A stretch of 64,000 nt of DNA, taken from the NCBI GenBank assembly GCA_937138625.1, contig CAKZPF010000002.1, forward strand, positions 1 to 64,000. The letters are read 5' to 3'. The position numbers were made by a program, and so were the translations under genes. Positions 54,350 to 63,225 of the stretch are shown piece by piece (positions within the stretch are counted from its first letter, which is position 1; each line of letters opens with the position of its first letter). The notes beneath the pieces are model-generated. The model was not told the origin of the DNA and ran no database searches. It saw only the letters and a program-made list of their open reading frames with translations. This stretch comes from an uncultured Caulobacteraceae bacterium. GTDB taxonomy: Bacteria > Pseudomonadota > Alphaproteobacteria > Caulobacterales > Caulobacteraceae.

Positions 54350-55858
54350 ATGAACGGTGTGGGGATGGGCGCAGGAGCCATTTGTGCTGGGACAGAGTTT
54401 GCTCCCACGACTTCACAACCCTTTAAGCTCAGCGCCATGATGGTGGGGGAGTGGGACCCCGGGGAGATGGGCTTGCAGTTGGCGGACCATCGTGGCGGCA
54501 GTCAGGCGATTATCCGTTTGCAAGGGGTCCCGCCCACAGTTGCCGATGTGGCCCAAGAGACAGGCCTGACGGTGGCCCAGCTGCGTGCGTACAATCCCTG
54601 GATCGCCAAGGCCATGGGCATGAACGCACCCGAGCATGTGCAACTGCCACGCGTGTTTCGTGTTTACACGGCTGGGATTACCGTGAAGCCCTATGAAACG
54701 CTCCATCAGTTGGCCTATCGCTTGTTGCAGGACAACTCTGGTCTGTGCGGTGATGGCAGTCGCACTCCGAATGCGGCTGAAGTGGCACGAACGGCAGAAA
54801 TGATCCAAATGTTCAACCCGGATCTTAATCTCAGTCCACATAACCATGTACCCGCCGGTCAGGTTCTGAGCGTGGACGTGGCCGCCATCAAACAGGGGGC
54901 GAAATTTCCCGATAGCACTTGGGACGGATTGAATAAAGCCTGGGATGCCATGACCGAGAATTTTGGCCCTGAACTGGTGGTGGCCATTCGCAATGGGCTG
55001 ATCGCCGCCATTGGGGTGGGGGGGCTGTTGACCTTTTTGGCGGGGCCTGGCGGGTTGGCGTCTATCCCGCCAAATTTTGTCTTGGCTATGGTGGGTATGG
55101 GGTTTGCTTTCACCACAGCACAGGCTGTTAGCGTGCTGGATTTTCTGTGGAAAGCTGCCAATGGGAACCTGAGCAACCGCGAAATCAAAGACCAAGGGGC
55201 AAAACTGAACCTTGCGGATCTTGCTGTCACTGCTGCTGGAACCGCCGTGGGGGCTGTGGCCTATACACAATCCTTCTCGGCTGGGGCTTCTACGCCCGCG
55301 CGCATACCGCATAGCCAGAGGCCTTCGCAAACGGCATCATCGCGCGGCGGGGCGGGCTCGTCTTCGGCATCTGCCTCAGCTCGACCCCGGGTGCTCATCC
55401 CCGAGGAACTTTTGGTGCGGCCATCTGCGGAAACTATACATGTATGGTCGGCAGATGACGTGGCGGCGGCCAGTCGTTATATGGATGACCTGACGGTCTA
55501 CCTCGATGAGCTCACCTATGGTCAGAGCCTGGTTTACAGCGATATGACCAGTTTGGATGATGCCTTACAAATTCTGCGCTGGCTGGAGACAGTGCCCTTC
55601 TCAGGGCCGGCGGGAAGTCCGGTCAATAGCATTCCTGCCCAGGCGCGAATGGGCGTTCAGCAGATCGAGGCCCTCTTTAATGCTTATAATGCCAACCCCT
55701 CCACAGGGGCCATGACAGACCAGTACAGACGGTTGCTGAGCCAACTGGAAAATCATGTGGTCACACTGAAAGTCAGCCTTGAGGAGGTCATGAGCCTTCA
55801 TTTGATCGAGGACGCTCAGTTTGCTCCCCATCGCGTCAGCCCGGTTCAGAACAATTGA
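54350..55858 (+). CDS. LysM-like/hydrophobic protein A, candidate secreted cargo
   Basis: The 502-residue protein has no signal peptide. Modules: an N-terminal Met/Gly/Thr-rich stretch, a LysM-like segment (residues 50-110) containing PTVADVAQETGLTVAQLRAY, a second LysM-like segment (about 115-180), a hydrophobic pair of helices (about 211-232 and 242-262) and a helical C-terminal domain. The LysM-like segment is nearly identical at DNA level to that of the next gene. The hydrophobic segment resembles T3SS translocator or pore-forming modules. No family name; cargo or translocator status is inference. Confidence 0.75.
   Translation: MNGVGMGAGAICAGTEFAPTTSQPFKLSAMMVGEWDPGEMGLQLADHRGGSQAIIRLQGVPPTVADVAQETGLTVAQLRAYNPWIAKAMGMNAPEHVQLPRVFRVYTAGITVKPYETLHQLAYRLLQDNSGLCGDGSRTPNAAEVARTAEMIQMFNPDLNLSPHNHVPAGQVLSVDVAAIKQGAKFPDSTWDGLNKAWDAMTENFGPELVVAIRNGLIAAIGVGGLLTFLAGPGGLASIPPNFVLAMVGMGFAFTTAQAVSVLDFLWKAANGNLSNREIKDQGAKLNLADLAVTAAGTAVGAVAYTQSFSAGASTPARIPHSQRPSQTASSRGGAGSSSASASARPRVLIPEELLVRPSAETIHVWSADDVAAASRYMDDLTVYLDELTYGQSLVYSDMTSLDDALQILRWLETVPFSGPAGSPVNSIPAQARMGVQQIEALFNAYNANPSTGAMTDQYRRLLSQLENHVVTLKVSLEEVMSLHLIEDAQFAPHRVSPVQNN
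54494..54673 (+). repeat. 180-bp near-identical tract shared with the downstream paralogue
   Basis: 54494-54673 and 56086-56265 differ at four positions, all synonymous third-codon changes, whereas the flanks of both genes diverge strongly. The tract encodes the first LysM-like segment. Confidence 0.9.
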
Positions 55859-55917
55859 TGGTGTGCGCCCAGGACATCCAATTCAGACAGGCCAAATCCA
55901 GACAGCCTAGGTGATAT

Positions 55918-57336
55918 ATGACACTTACATGGAAACCCATAACAGACGTGCAGGCGGTGGCCGGCCGGTTTATGGGTGCGTCTTCAGATGTTCAGGCTGT
56001 CGAAGCGGGCCTTGTGTTCGATGGGCCAGCCCCGCAACCCTATGCTCATGACCAAGCCTATCGGCCTGACCGTGTGGCTGGAAAAGGCGGCAGTCAGGCG
56101 ATTATCCGTTTGCAAGGGGTGCCGCCCACAGTTGCCGATGTGGCCCAAGAGACAGGCCTGACCGTGGCCCAGCTGCGTGCGTACAATCCCTGGATCGCCA
56201 AGGCCATGGGCATGAACGCACCCGAGCATGTGCAGCTGCCACGCGTGTTTCGTGTTTACACGGCGGGCGTTCGGGCCAAAGCGGGAGAAAATCCATATGC
56301 CTTGGCGCGACGCGTGTTTGAAGATCAGTATGGTCGCCCCCCCACAACCGAGGAACTGACAGCCACACACCGATTGCTGGTGATGTGGAACCCTGGTGCG
56401 GATCCGAACGCCTTGCAAGGCCATGAGACCTTGAGCCTGGATCTGGAGGCCATGGGATCTTTGGCTAAATTTCCCGATAATTTTTGGGATGGCCTCGACC
56501 AAGCCTGGGATGCCATTGCCGATGATGTGGGCATTGAGACCGCCACGGCGATATTTCAAATGATGATGGCCATCGGCGGCGTCGGTCTTTTTCTCACATT
56601 GGTTTCGGGGGTGGCGGGTTTGGCCAGTTATGTGCCCCTGATCATTTCTGGTCTGGCAGGGATTGGCATTGGGGTGACTGCGGCGCAGGTTTGGCAGCTG
56701 TTGGAATTCTTGTTCAAATCCGCCACCGGCCAATACGCTGAAGGTGAAATTCAAACCCAAGGAGCCGCATTGAACCTGGGGGCAACCCTGGTGAATGCGG
56801 GCACGCTGGGGATTGGGCTGAAAATCACCTCACCAAAGTCAAGCCTTAAAAACCTGTTTCAGCCAAAGTCATCGACATACGTCTCGACGGGTCAGGCACG
56901 GGCCTTGGCGGCGCGTCCCCAAAGCCCAGAACAGCTGGGCACGGCCACAATTGGCCCCGAAGATCTAGTGGCCATCAGTCAAAGAATTGATGATATCGCG
57001 GGGATGTATGATGACATCAATCTGGTTGGTGACCTTGAGGTGTATCACCTTGATCAATTGCGCGCGCTTTTGCCCATCTTGGACCGCCTGGCCAATTTGC
57101 GATTTACCTGCCCACAAGTGCATGGGGCAAAACATATTCATCTTGAGGCGGAACATGCGGCACTTCACATTCGGGCGGTGATATCGGCTTCGGAAGCCGG
57201 ACCGGTCACCACACAGAATTCCGATGTCAGTTTTGCCGAAATGCATATCCACACTTTGACCGAGGTGATGACGCGGTTGAAAACCTTCATTGCCGTTGAA
57301 TTTATGAATCCCATGCGGCCCTTTGGGGACAACTAG
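55918..57336 (+). CDS. LysM-like/hydrophobic protein B, paralogue of the preceding gene
   Basis: The 472-residue protein repeats the architecture of its neighbour: signal-less N-terminus, LysM-like segment (about 57-116), second LysM-like segment (about 117-185), a hydrophobic pair (about 218-262, including FWDGLDQAWDAI) and a distinct helical C-terminal domain. The pair is separated by 59 bp and probably co-transcribed. The C-terminal domains differ, consistent with a variable effector end. Function unknown. Confidence 0.75.
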   Translation: MTLTWKPITDVQAVAGRFMGASSDVQAVEAGLVFDGPAPQPYAHDQAYRPDRVAGKGGSQAIIRLQGVPPTVADVAQETGLTVAQLRAYNPWIAKAMGMNAPEHVQLPRVFRVYTAGVRAKAGENPYALARRVFEDQYGRPPTTEELTATHRLLVMWNPGADPNALQGHETLSLDLEAMGSLAKFPDNFWDGLDQAWDAIADDVGIETATAIFQMMMAIGGVGLFLTLVSGVAGLASYVPLIISGLAGIGIGVTAAQVWQLLEFLFKSATGQYAEGEIQTQGAALNLGATLVNAGTLGIGLKITSPKSSLKNLFQPKSSTYVSTGQARALAARPQSPEQLGTATIGPEDLVAISQRIDDIAGMYDDINLVGDLEVYHLDQLRALLPILDRLANLRFTCPQVHGAKHIHLEAEHAALHIRAVISASEAGPVTTQNSDVSFAEMHIHTLTEVMTRLKTFIAVEFMNPMRPFGDN

Positions 57337-57420
57337 GCGTCTGATGCGCCATCTTGTTGTCACCCCCTAGCATTCCTGGTCATTTCTCCATATGAAGGAC
57401 GGATCTATGAGGAGCAGACG

Positions 57421-59829
57421 ATGGGCAAGACAGAATTGGGCGCGATCACGGCCGATACCGACACACTGACCGCCTTGCGGGCCTTAGAGAAACAGGTTCT
57501 GTGGCTGAGCGCCTGGACGGTGCACAACGCCAATCATATCCGCGAAAATCGCGATGGTCTGAAGGTCGGTGGGCACCAGGCCTCGTCGGCCTCGATGACG
57601 ACTTTGATGACGGCCCTCTATTTCCACATGCTGCGGCCCCAAGACCGCGTGGCCGTCAAGCCGCACGCGAGCCCTGTTTTCCATGCCATTCAGTATCTTT
57701 ATGGGCGCCAAAGCCAAGACCAGCTCGAGCGCTTTCGCGGTTTGGGCGGGGCGCAGTCCTACCCCTCGCGGCTGAAAGACCAAGACGATGTGGACTTCTC
57801 CACCGGCTCGGTGGGGTTGGGCGTGGCCATCACGGCCTTTTCGAGCTTGGTGCAAGATTGGTTGCGGGCGCGGGAGCTGGTGGCGGACGACAAGATGGGC
57901 CGCTTTATCTCGTTCATGGGGGATGCGGAACTGGATGAAGGCAACATCTATGAGGCCCTGATCGAGGCCGCCAAACACGACATTCGCAACACCTGGTGGA
58001 TTGTCGATTATAACCGCCAGTCGTTGGATGCCATTACGCCCGAGCGCATGTTCGCCCGCTATGGCGAGATCTTCAATGCCTGTGATTGGCAGGTGCGCAC
58101 CCTGAAATATGGCAAACTGTTGCGCCGCGCCTTTTCCCGCTCGGGCGGGCAAGCGCTGAAAGCGTGGCTCGAAGATGTGCCCAACGATGTTTATGCGGCC
58201 TTGTGCTATGAGGGGGGTGCCGCGTTCCGCAAACAGCTTGAACGTGATGTGCACGGTGATGCGGGCTTCAACGGTCTGTTGAAAAGCCTGGACGACGAAG
58301 CCCTGTATGAGCTGATGACCAATCTGGGCGGCCATTGCCTTGAAACCATCCTCGAGGCCTATACCGAGGCCAGCCAAACCGACAAACCCCAGTTCATGCT
58401 GGCCTATACCATCAAGGGCCGCGGTCTGCCGTTCCAGGGGCACAAAGACAATCACGCCGGTCTAATGAACCCCAGCCAGATGGCCGAGTTCCGTAGCCAA
58501 ATGGGCGTGCCTGAGGGCCAAGAGTGGACGCCTTATGCTGGCTTGGATGAGGCCGAAGCCAAGCGTTTGCACGCGTTTGTTGAGGCCGCGCCCTTCGCCG
58601 CCGATGTCACCCGCCGCCACGAGGCCCCGAAGTTTGATATCCCGGCCGAGGCCTTTGCGGCGCCCTCGGGCGCGAAGCAGGCCACCCAGGCGGCTTTTGG
58701 CAAGGTCTTGTTTGAAATCGCCAAATCGGACGCCGCGTTTGCCAATCGCGTGGTGACCACCTCGCCGGATGTGACGGTCTCGACCAATATGGGGGCCTTT
58801 GTGAACCGGCGTGGGCTGTTCCGCCGTGGCGATAAGGGCGACGAGTTTAAGACCCGCAAAATTGCCTCGGCCCAGACCTGGGAAATGTCGCCCACTGGCC
58901 AGCACATCGAGCTTGGCATCGCCGAGAGCAATCTGTTTTTGATGCTGGGGGCCTTGGGGCTGTCATCATCGGTGTTCGGCGAGCGCATTTTCCCTGTGGG
59001 CACGCTCTATGACCCGTTCATCGCCCGTGGCCTCGATCAGCTGAATTATGCCTGTTATCAGGATGCGCGCTTCCTGTTGGTGGCCACACCTTCGGGTCTA
59101 ACGCTGGCCCCCGAGGGTGGCGCCCACCAGTCCATCAATACGCCGCTGATCGGCATGTCGCAGCCGGGCCTGACCAGTTTTGATCCGGCCTTTGTTGATG
59201 AAATGGCCTTGATGATGCACTGGGCCTTTGAACATATGCAGGCGGATGATGGGGGCTCAACATACTTGCGCCTGTCCACACGCGCCATTGATCAGGTGGA
59301 ACGCGAAGACACAAGCTGGGCCGAGGGGGCGCTGAAAGGGGCCTATTGGCTGAAAGCGCCTGAACCCGGGGCGAAACTCGCGGTGGTCTATAGCGGTGTG
59401 GTCGCGCCCGAAGCCATCGCCGCCCATGAGCTGCTGCTGGAAGACGAGCCCGGCGCTGGGCTGTTGGCGGTGACTTCGCCGGGACTGTTGCATCACGACT
59501 GGACGCGCGCTGGACGGGCCCGTTGGACCGGGGAGGGGGCGTCGTCGTCGCCCTTATCTCCTGCTGCTGCGCCGTCGGATGTGAACACCCCCGCTTATAT
59601 TTCCCACATTCAATCCTTGCTGGCCCCCCTTGCGCCAGATGCCGGGTTGGTGACCATGTTGGATGGCGCGCCGGGGGCCTTGTCGTGGCTGGGATCTGTC
59701 CGTGGGCAGCGCGTGCGGGCCCTGGGCGTTGAGGCCTTTGGCCAGACCGGTGATATCCAGGACCTGTATGAAAAGTACCGCCTGAACCCTGATGCCGTCT
59801 TGGACGCCGCTGCGGATCTGAGCTGTTAA
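57421..59829 (+). CDS. AceE/transketolase-like TPP-dependent enzyme
   Basis: The 802-residue protein has a TPP-binding motif with GDAELDEGNIYEALIEA and DYNRQSLD near residues 165-205, and a later pyrimidine-domain element IELGIAESNLFLMLG. The N-terminal domain resembles homodimeric pyruvate dehydrogenase E1 (GGHQASSASMTTLM), not classic transketolase. The ribosome site GAGGAG is strong. The function may be pyruvate dehydrogenase E1-like or an uncharacterised transketolase of alphaproteobacteria. It converges with the protease gene by 4 bp. Gene symbol withheld. Confidence 0.85.
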   Translation: MGKTELGAITADTDTLTALRALEKQVLWLSAWTVHNANHIRENRDGLKVGGHQASSASMTTLMTALYFHMLRPQDRVAVKPHASPVFHAIQYLYGRQSQDQLERFRGLGGAQSYPSRLKDQDDVDFSTGSVGLGVAITAFSSLVQDWLRARELVADDKMGRFISFMGDAELDEGNIYEALIEAAKHDIRNTWWIVDYNRQSLDAITPERMFARYGEIFNACDWQVRTLKYGKLLRRAFSRSGGQALKAWLEDVPNDVYAALCYEGGAAFRKQLERDVHGDAGFNGLLKSLDDEALYELMTNLGGHCLETILEAYTEASQTDKPQFMLAYTIKGRGLPFQGHKDNHAGLMNPSQMAEFRSQMGVPEGQEWTPYAGLDEAEAKRLHAFVEAAPFAADVTRRHEAPKFDIPAEAFAAPSGAKQATQAAFGKVLFEIAKSDAAFANRVVTTSPDVTVSTNMGAFVNRRGLFRRGDKGDEFKTRKIASAQTWEMSPTGQHIELGIAESNLFLMLGALGLSSSVFGERIFPVGTLYDPFIARGLDQLNYACYQDARFLLVATPSGLTLAPEGGAHQSINTPLIGMSQPGLTSFDPAFVDEMALMMHWAFEHMQADDGGSTYLRLSTRAIDQVEREDTSWAEGALKGAYWLKAPEPGAKLAVVYSGVVAPEAIAAHELLLEDEPGAGLLAVTSPGLLHHDWTRAGRARWTGEGASSSPLSPAAAPSDVNTPAYISHIQSLLAPLAPDAGLVTMLDGAPGALSWLGSVRGQRVRALGVEAFGQTGDIQDLYEKYRLNPDAVLDAAADLSC

Positions 59830-60932
59830 TAATCCGGGATCAGCTGGCGTTGCCGTTGCTGATGGGGGTTCGCTGGCCAGGGGTCATGCCCATGGGCCGG
59901 GTGATGATCTTGGTGGTGATAAATATCATAAATTTTGCGGCCAAGGGGCAGGCCGCGTTCTAGCAAAAAGGCTTGTTCATAGAGGGTTGCGGTGTGTTCA
60001 CTGTAACTCCAGCCAATGCCCCCGTTGTGCCCACGCGCATTGGCATGCGCGTCAAAATCCAAGAAGGTGGCTTCGGGGTTGTGGTGTAAAAAGAGTTTAA
60101 TATGAAGGGGGTCCTTTTCATGCAGGCGTTTGGCGCGCACCACGGTCTCAACTTCACGGGCATCCCCACGCCCGTTTTGATCTGTGTCTACCCACGGATT
60201 GGCGGCCAAAAAGGCTTGCATGGGCGCAATGTCGCCATCCCAATAAAAGCCCGCAGCATGTCCCATTTCGTGCACCAGCATGGTGAACGGATCGTTGATG
60301 GTGTGATCTTTGTAATAAAGCGTGATGGCGTTATGAGACGTACAGACGCTATCGACAAATTTGGACTCTGACGGGTCCAGCGTCACCACAATCGGCTGGC
60401 CGTTATCTTGGTTGACCAGCAGCTCTATGAGGAAGCGGCCCGTGCGGGTTTGGCTGGCCTCGGCAAAAAAGTCTTGTACGAAGGCTTCGGCCTCAGCGGC
60501 TGTCTTGGGGTCCTTGACGGCAAAGACAATGTTGCCATAGCGCGCCACAGGCATCTGGCCCTTAAGGCCAGAGGCTTGGCCCCGGGTGATCAAGTCCATT
60601 TCCAATAAGGTGTGGCCGAGTTCAAGCCCGCCTTGCATCAGGCCCGCCGCTTGGGCGTTCAAGGCTTTGAAATCGCGACTTTCAGGATCGCCAATGGCGG
60701 TCATGCGCGTTTCCAGCAGGCCGATGGCTTCATAGGTATCGACCTTGCCATCGAATGTGGTTTTTGCGCTGTATGTGGGCTGGCTATCGGCGACCTGAAC
60801 AAAGCTGAGGGCTTCGGTCTGTGCAACGCTGCCATTCCCATCTGCGTCGGCCAATTGGCGCGCGATGGGCAGCAGGGCGTCTGAGGTCGGGGCCGAAACG
60901 CGGCCCACCAACTGTTGGGGTGTAAAGGTCAT
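59826..60932 (-). CDS. Signal-less zinc metalloprotease with EF-hand-like loops
   Basis: The ATG at 60932 is chosen over a TTG at 60938. The 368-residue product has no signal peptide. An N-terminal loop DADGNGSVAQTE and a central loop VDTDQNGRGDARE have EF-hand-type Asp/Asn spacing. The zinc site is MLVHEMGHAAGF near residue 218; the next 100 residues hold several His-rich stretches including the C-terminal HHQDHHPAHGHD. The region before the HEMGH site, with SHNAITLYYKDHT, resembles the T3SS effector protease family M91 layout. This suggests a host-acting or secreted protease; motif-level inference only. Confidence 0.75.
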   Translation of the reverse strand: MTFTPQQLVGRVSAPTSDALLPIARQLADADGNGSVAQTEALSFVQVADSQPTYSAKTTFDGKVDTYEAIGLLETRMTAIGDPESRDFKALNAQAAGLMQGGLELGHTLLEMDLITRGQASGLKGQMPVARYGNIVFAVKDPKTAAEAEAFVQDFFAEASQTRTGRFLIELLVNQDNGQPIVVTLDPSESKFVDSVCTSHNAITLYYKDHTINDPFTMLVHEMGHAAGFYWDGDIAPMQAFLAANPWVDTDQNGRGDAREVETVVRAKRLHEKDPLHIKLFLHHNPEATFLDFDAHANARGHNGGIGWSYSEHTATLYEQAFLLERGLPLGRKIYDIYHHQDHHPAHGHDPWPANPHQQRQRQLIPDY

Positions 60933-61015
60933 GTCCAATGGCGTGCTTTTGCGTAAAATTCGTTACAATTCTACACAAAAGCTACACGCATGGCAACCAT
61001 TATTGCCGTGCTGAC

Positions 61016-61645
61016 TTATTTGCCACTTTCCACCAGCAAATAGGCGATCAGGTCACGGCGATCGTCGGCCTTTTTGATGCCGGCAAAGCTCATGCGATTA
61101 CCGGGCAGGAATCCGCGCGGATTTTCCAGCCACTGGTCTAGTTTCTCGGGCGTCCATTGGAAATCCGCAGTTTTCACAGCCTCTGAGTAGTTGAAGCCCG
61201 CTTTGGCGCCCACCTCGCGGTCAAACACGCCGTGCAGGTTTGGACCCACGCGGTCAGGACCGCCGGCCACCAAGGTGTGGCAGGCTTTACACTTGTTGAA
61301 CTGGCGTTTGCCGTTGGCATAGTCAGCTTCATGATAGGGCGCGGGCAGGGCACTGAGGTCGGGACCGGCCGGGGCGGCCGTCGGGGTGCTCTCTTGGCTC
61401 TCCTGGGGTTTGATGTCTTGGCTGGCGGGTGCGGCTTCAGCCTCGGTTTGTTTCACATCTGCGGGCGCATTGGTGCTAGAGGCCTGGTTTTCGGTTTGGG
61501 CGGCCGTGGTTTCTGGCGTGGTGGCTTCAGGGGGTGATGTGTCTGCGGTCTCGGCAGGGGTATTGCCGGGTCCGCAAGCCGTCAAGGCCAGGGCGGTGAC
61601 AAGGGCCGTGGACAGGCCAAACGTTTTTGCATTCAGGATGGTCAT
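61016..61645 (-). CDS. Membrane-anchored lipoprotein cytochrome c
   Basis: The start follows GGAG. Residues 1-24 form a lipoprotein signal with lipobox LTAC, then a Thr/Ala/Pro/Glu-rich linker of about 80 residues, then a class I cytochrome c domain with heme-binding CKACH near residue 119 and axial Met in GNRMSFAG near residue 183. It is an electron carrier in the periplasm. The linker length is a feature of cytochrome c-552-type proteins. Confidence 0.93.
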   Translation of the reverse strand: MTILNAKTFGLSTALVTALALTACGPGNTPAETADTSPPEATTPETTAAQTENQASSTNAPADVKQTEAEAAPASQDIKPQESQESTPTAAPAGPDLSALPAPYHEADYANGKRQFNKCKACHTLVAGGPDRVGPNLHGVFDREVGAKAGFNYSEAVKTADFQWTPEKLDQWLENPRGFLPGNRMSFAGIKKADDRRDLIAYLLVESGK

Positions 61646-61847
61646 TTTGGTCTCCTTAGCTTGTGGTCAGGAAAGAATTGGCGGCATCCTAGGGGGCGGT
61701 TGGGACCAAGGCCATGTGGCATTTTGCCCCTTCTTGCCAGGATGTGATGAGGCCAACGGCGCAAGGCTTGCAATTTGCGCCAATTCATCGCACAAAGCGC
61801 CAAACTCTGCACAGTTTCGTGCCCAACGTTTCATGGAGACATCGATC

Positions 61848-62417
61848 ATGAGCACCTTATTCGCCAAAGCTGGATCCGCCAAACCTGGTCATTTGCCGTT
61901 GCAAACCCAATCCCTGGGGGCGTCTGCCTTTGTGGTGGTTTTGGGCTCGCTGGTTTTGGCGGCATCAGCACAGATCAGCGTGCCGATGTGGCCCGTGCCC
62001 ATGACGTTGCAAAGCTTGGCGATTGTGCTGATCGGCGCCCTGTGCGGTTGGCGTTTGGCTGGGGCCACGGTCTTGGCCTATTTGGCTGAAGCCTTTGTGG
62101 GTTTGCCGTTCTTGGCGGGTGGCGCTGGTGGGCCCGCACCCTTTGTGGGGCCAACGGCTGGCTATTTGATGGCCTTCCCCGTGGCGGCCATGTTGGTGGG
62201 CTGGTTGGCTGAAAAGGGCCTGACGCGCAACATTTTCTCGGCTTTCGGGACCATGATTGCCGGTCATGCCGTGATCTTTATGGGTGGCGTGGCCTGGTTG
62301 GCGGCTGTGATCGGGGCTGAGGCCGCTGTGGCTGCGGGTGTGGTACCCTTTATGGTCGGTATGCTGGTGAAGTCTGGCTTGGCGGCCAGTGTGGTCCGGG
62401 GTCTGGATCGGCGCTAG
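61848..62417 (+). CDS. bioY: Biotin transporter substrate-binding subunit BioY
   Basis: BioY is the S component of ECF-type biotin uptake. The ATG at 61848 has GGAGA 7 nt upstream; an earlier in-frame ATG at 61833 is possible. The 189-residue protein has six membrane helices and the motifs SVPMWPVPMTLQSLAIVLIG and GGAGGPAPFVGPTAGYLMAF, which are diagnostic. No energising bioM/bioN genes are in the window, so it may work alone. Confidence 0.95.
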   Translation: MSTLFAKAGSAKPGHLPLQTQSLGASAFVVVLGSLVLAASAQISVPMWPVPMTLQSLAIVLIGALCGWRLAGATVLAYLAEAFVGLPFLAGGAGGPAPFVGPTAGYLMAFPVAAMLVGWLAEKGLTRNIFSAFGTMIAGHAVIFMGGVAWLAAVIGAEAAVAAGVVPFMVGMLVKSGLAASVVRGLDRR

Positions 62418-62438
62418 GCCCAGGTTGCGGTCATTGCT

Positions 62439-62906
62439 ATGGCCGAGAGCAGGCACAGCTCAAAATTACCATCCATGCCCCTGCCGCTGCGGGGGCATCA
62501 TCTTTTGTGTCTCTTGACCTATCAGGGTGAGGGATACAATCAGGAATTCATCCTTAATTTCAATAAAATTGCCCAAGATTTGAATGTAAAGCCTGAGGTT
62601 GAAATTGTTTCCGGTCCCGATGCCATTTGCGCCGGCCTTGTGGGAGACGAGGGTTGTGGTCAGGGGCATTGCACAGGGGCATCGGTCACGCGCCGGGATG
62701 ATATGGCGTTGAAGCAGATTTCAGCGTGCTTGGGCCAGCGGCTGGATGTGGGCGCGCGCCTGAGTTTGACGCCAACGGTTATCGAGCGCTTGCGCCAGGC
62801 CTTTGCGGCAGGCGAGATCCGCGAGGTCTGCGCGGGCTGCGAATGGTCAGATCTGTGCAGTGCCGTGGCGGCAAAGGGCTTTGCGGGTGTGCATCTAGGG
62901 TGTTGA
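62439..62906 (+). CDS. DUF1284 family protein
   Basis: The 155-residue product contains LRGHHLLCLLTYQGEGYNQEF and four Cys spread to the C-terminus (including CAGCEWSDLC), matching the DUF1284 family, which is thought to carry a metal or iron-sulfur centre. The start could be ATG 62439 or 62475. It lies 21 bp after bioY, with no stem-loop between. Confidence 0.85.
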   Translation: MAESRHSSKLPSMPLPLRGHHLLCLLTYQGEGYNQEFILNFNKIAQDLNVKPEVEIVSGPDAICAGLVGDEGCGQGHCTGASVTRRDDMALKQISACLGQRLDVGARLSLTPTVIERLRQAFAAGEIREVCAGCEWSDLCSAVAAKGFAGVHLGC

Positions 62907-62989
62907 GCGAATAATGACGTGTACAGACCGGTCGCGGTTATGCAGAGCTTCCCGAACGATAAAGAAAAAGGAGCGGGTTCCTGTGGGAG

Positions 62990-63065
<76 letters not shown>

Positions 63066-63225
63066 CACCGCGCCATGAAAGCGCAAAACGGTTACGGATT
63101 GGTGTCAACCCGCAAGCTCGCGCACCATACGCATCTTCGCGGGACTTGCAAGACCCCAAAGAAGCGTTCAGAAAGACCGCATCATATCATAATTTGCGGC
63201 GCTTCGGCGCAAGGGGGCCAACAAC

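Noticed and set aside
57421-59829. Gene symbol tktA or aceE
   Set aside because: Landmarks are shared by both families and the best placement needs a phylogeny.
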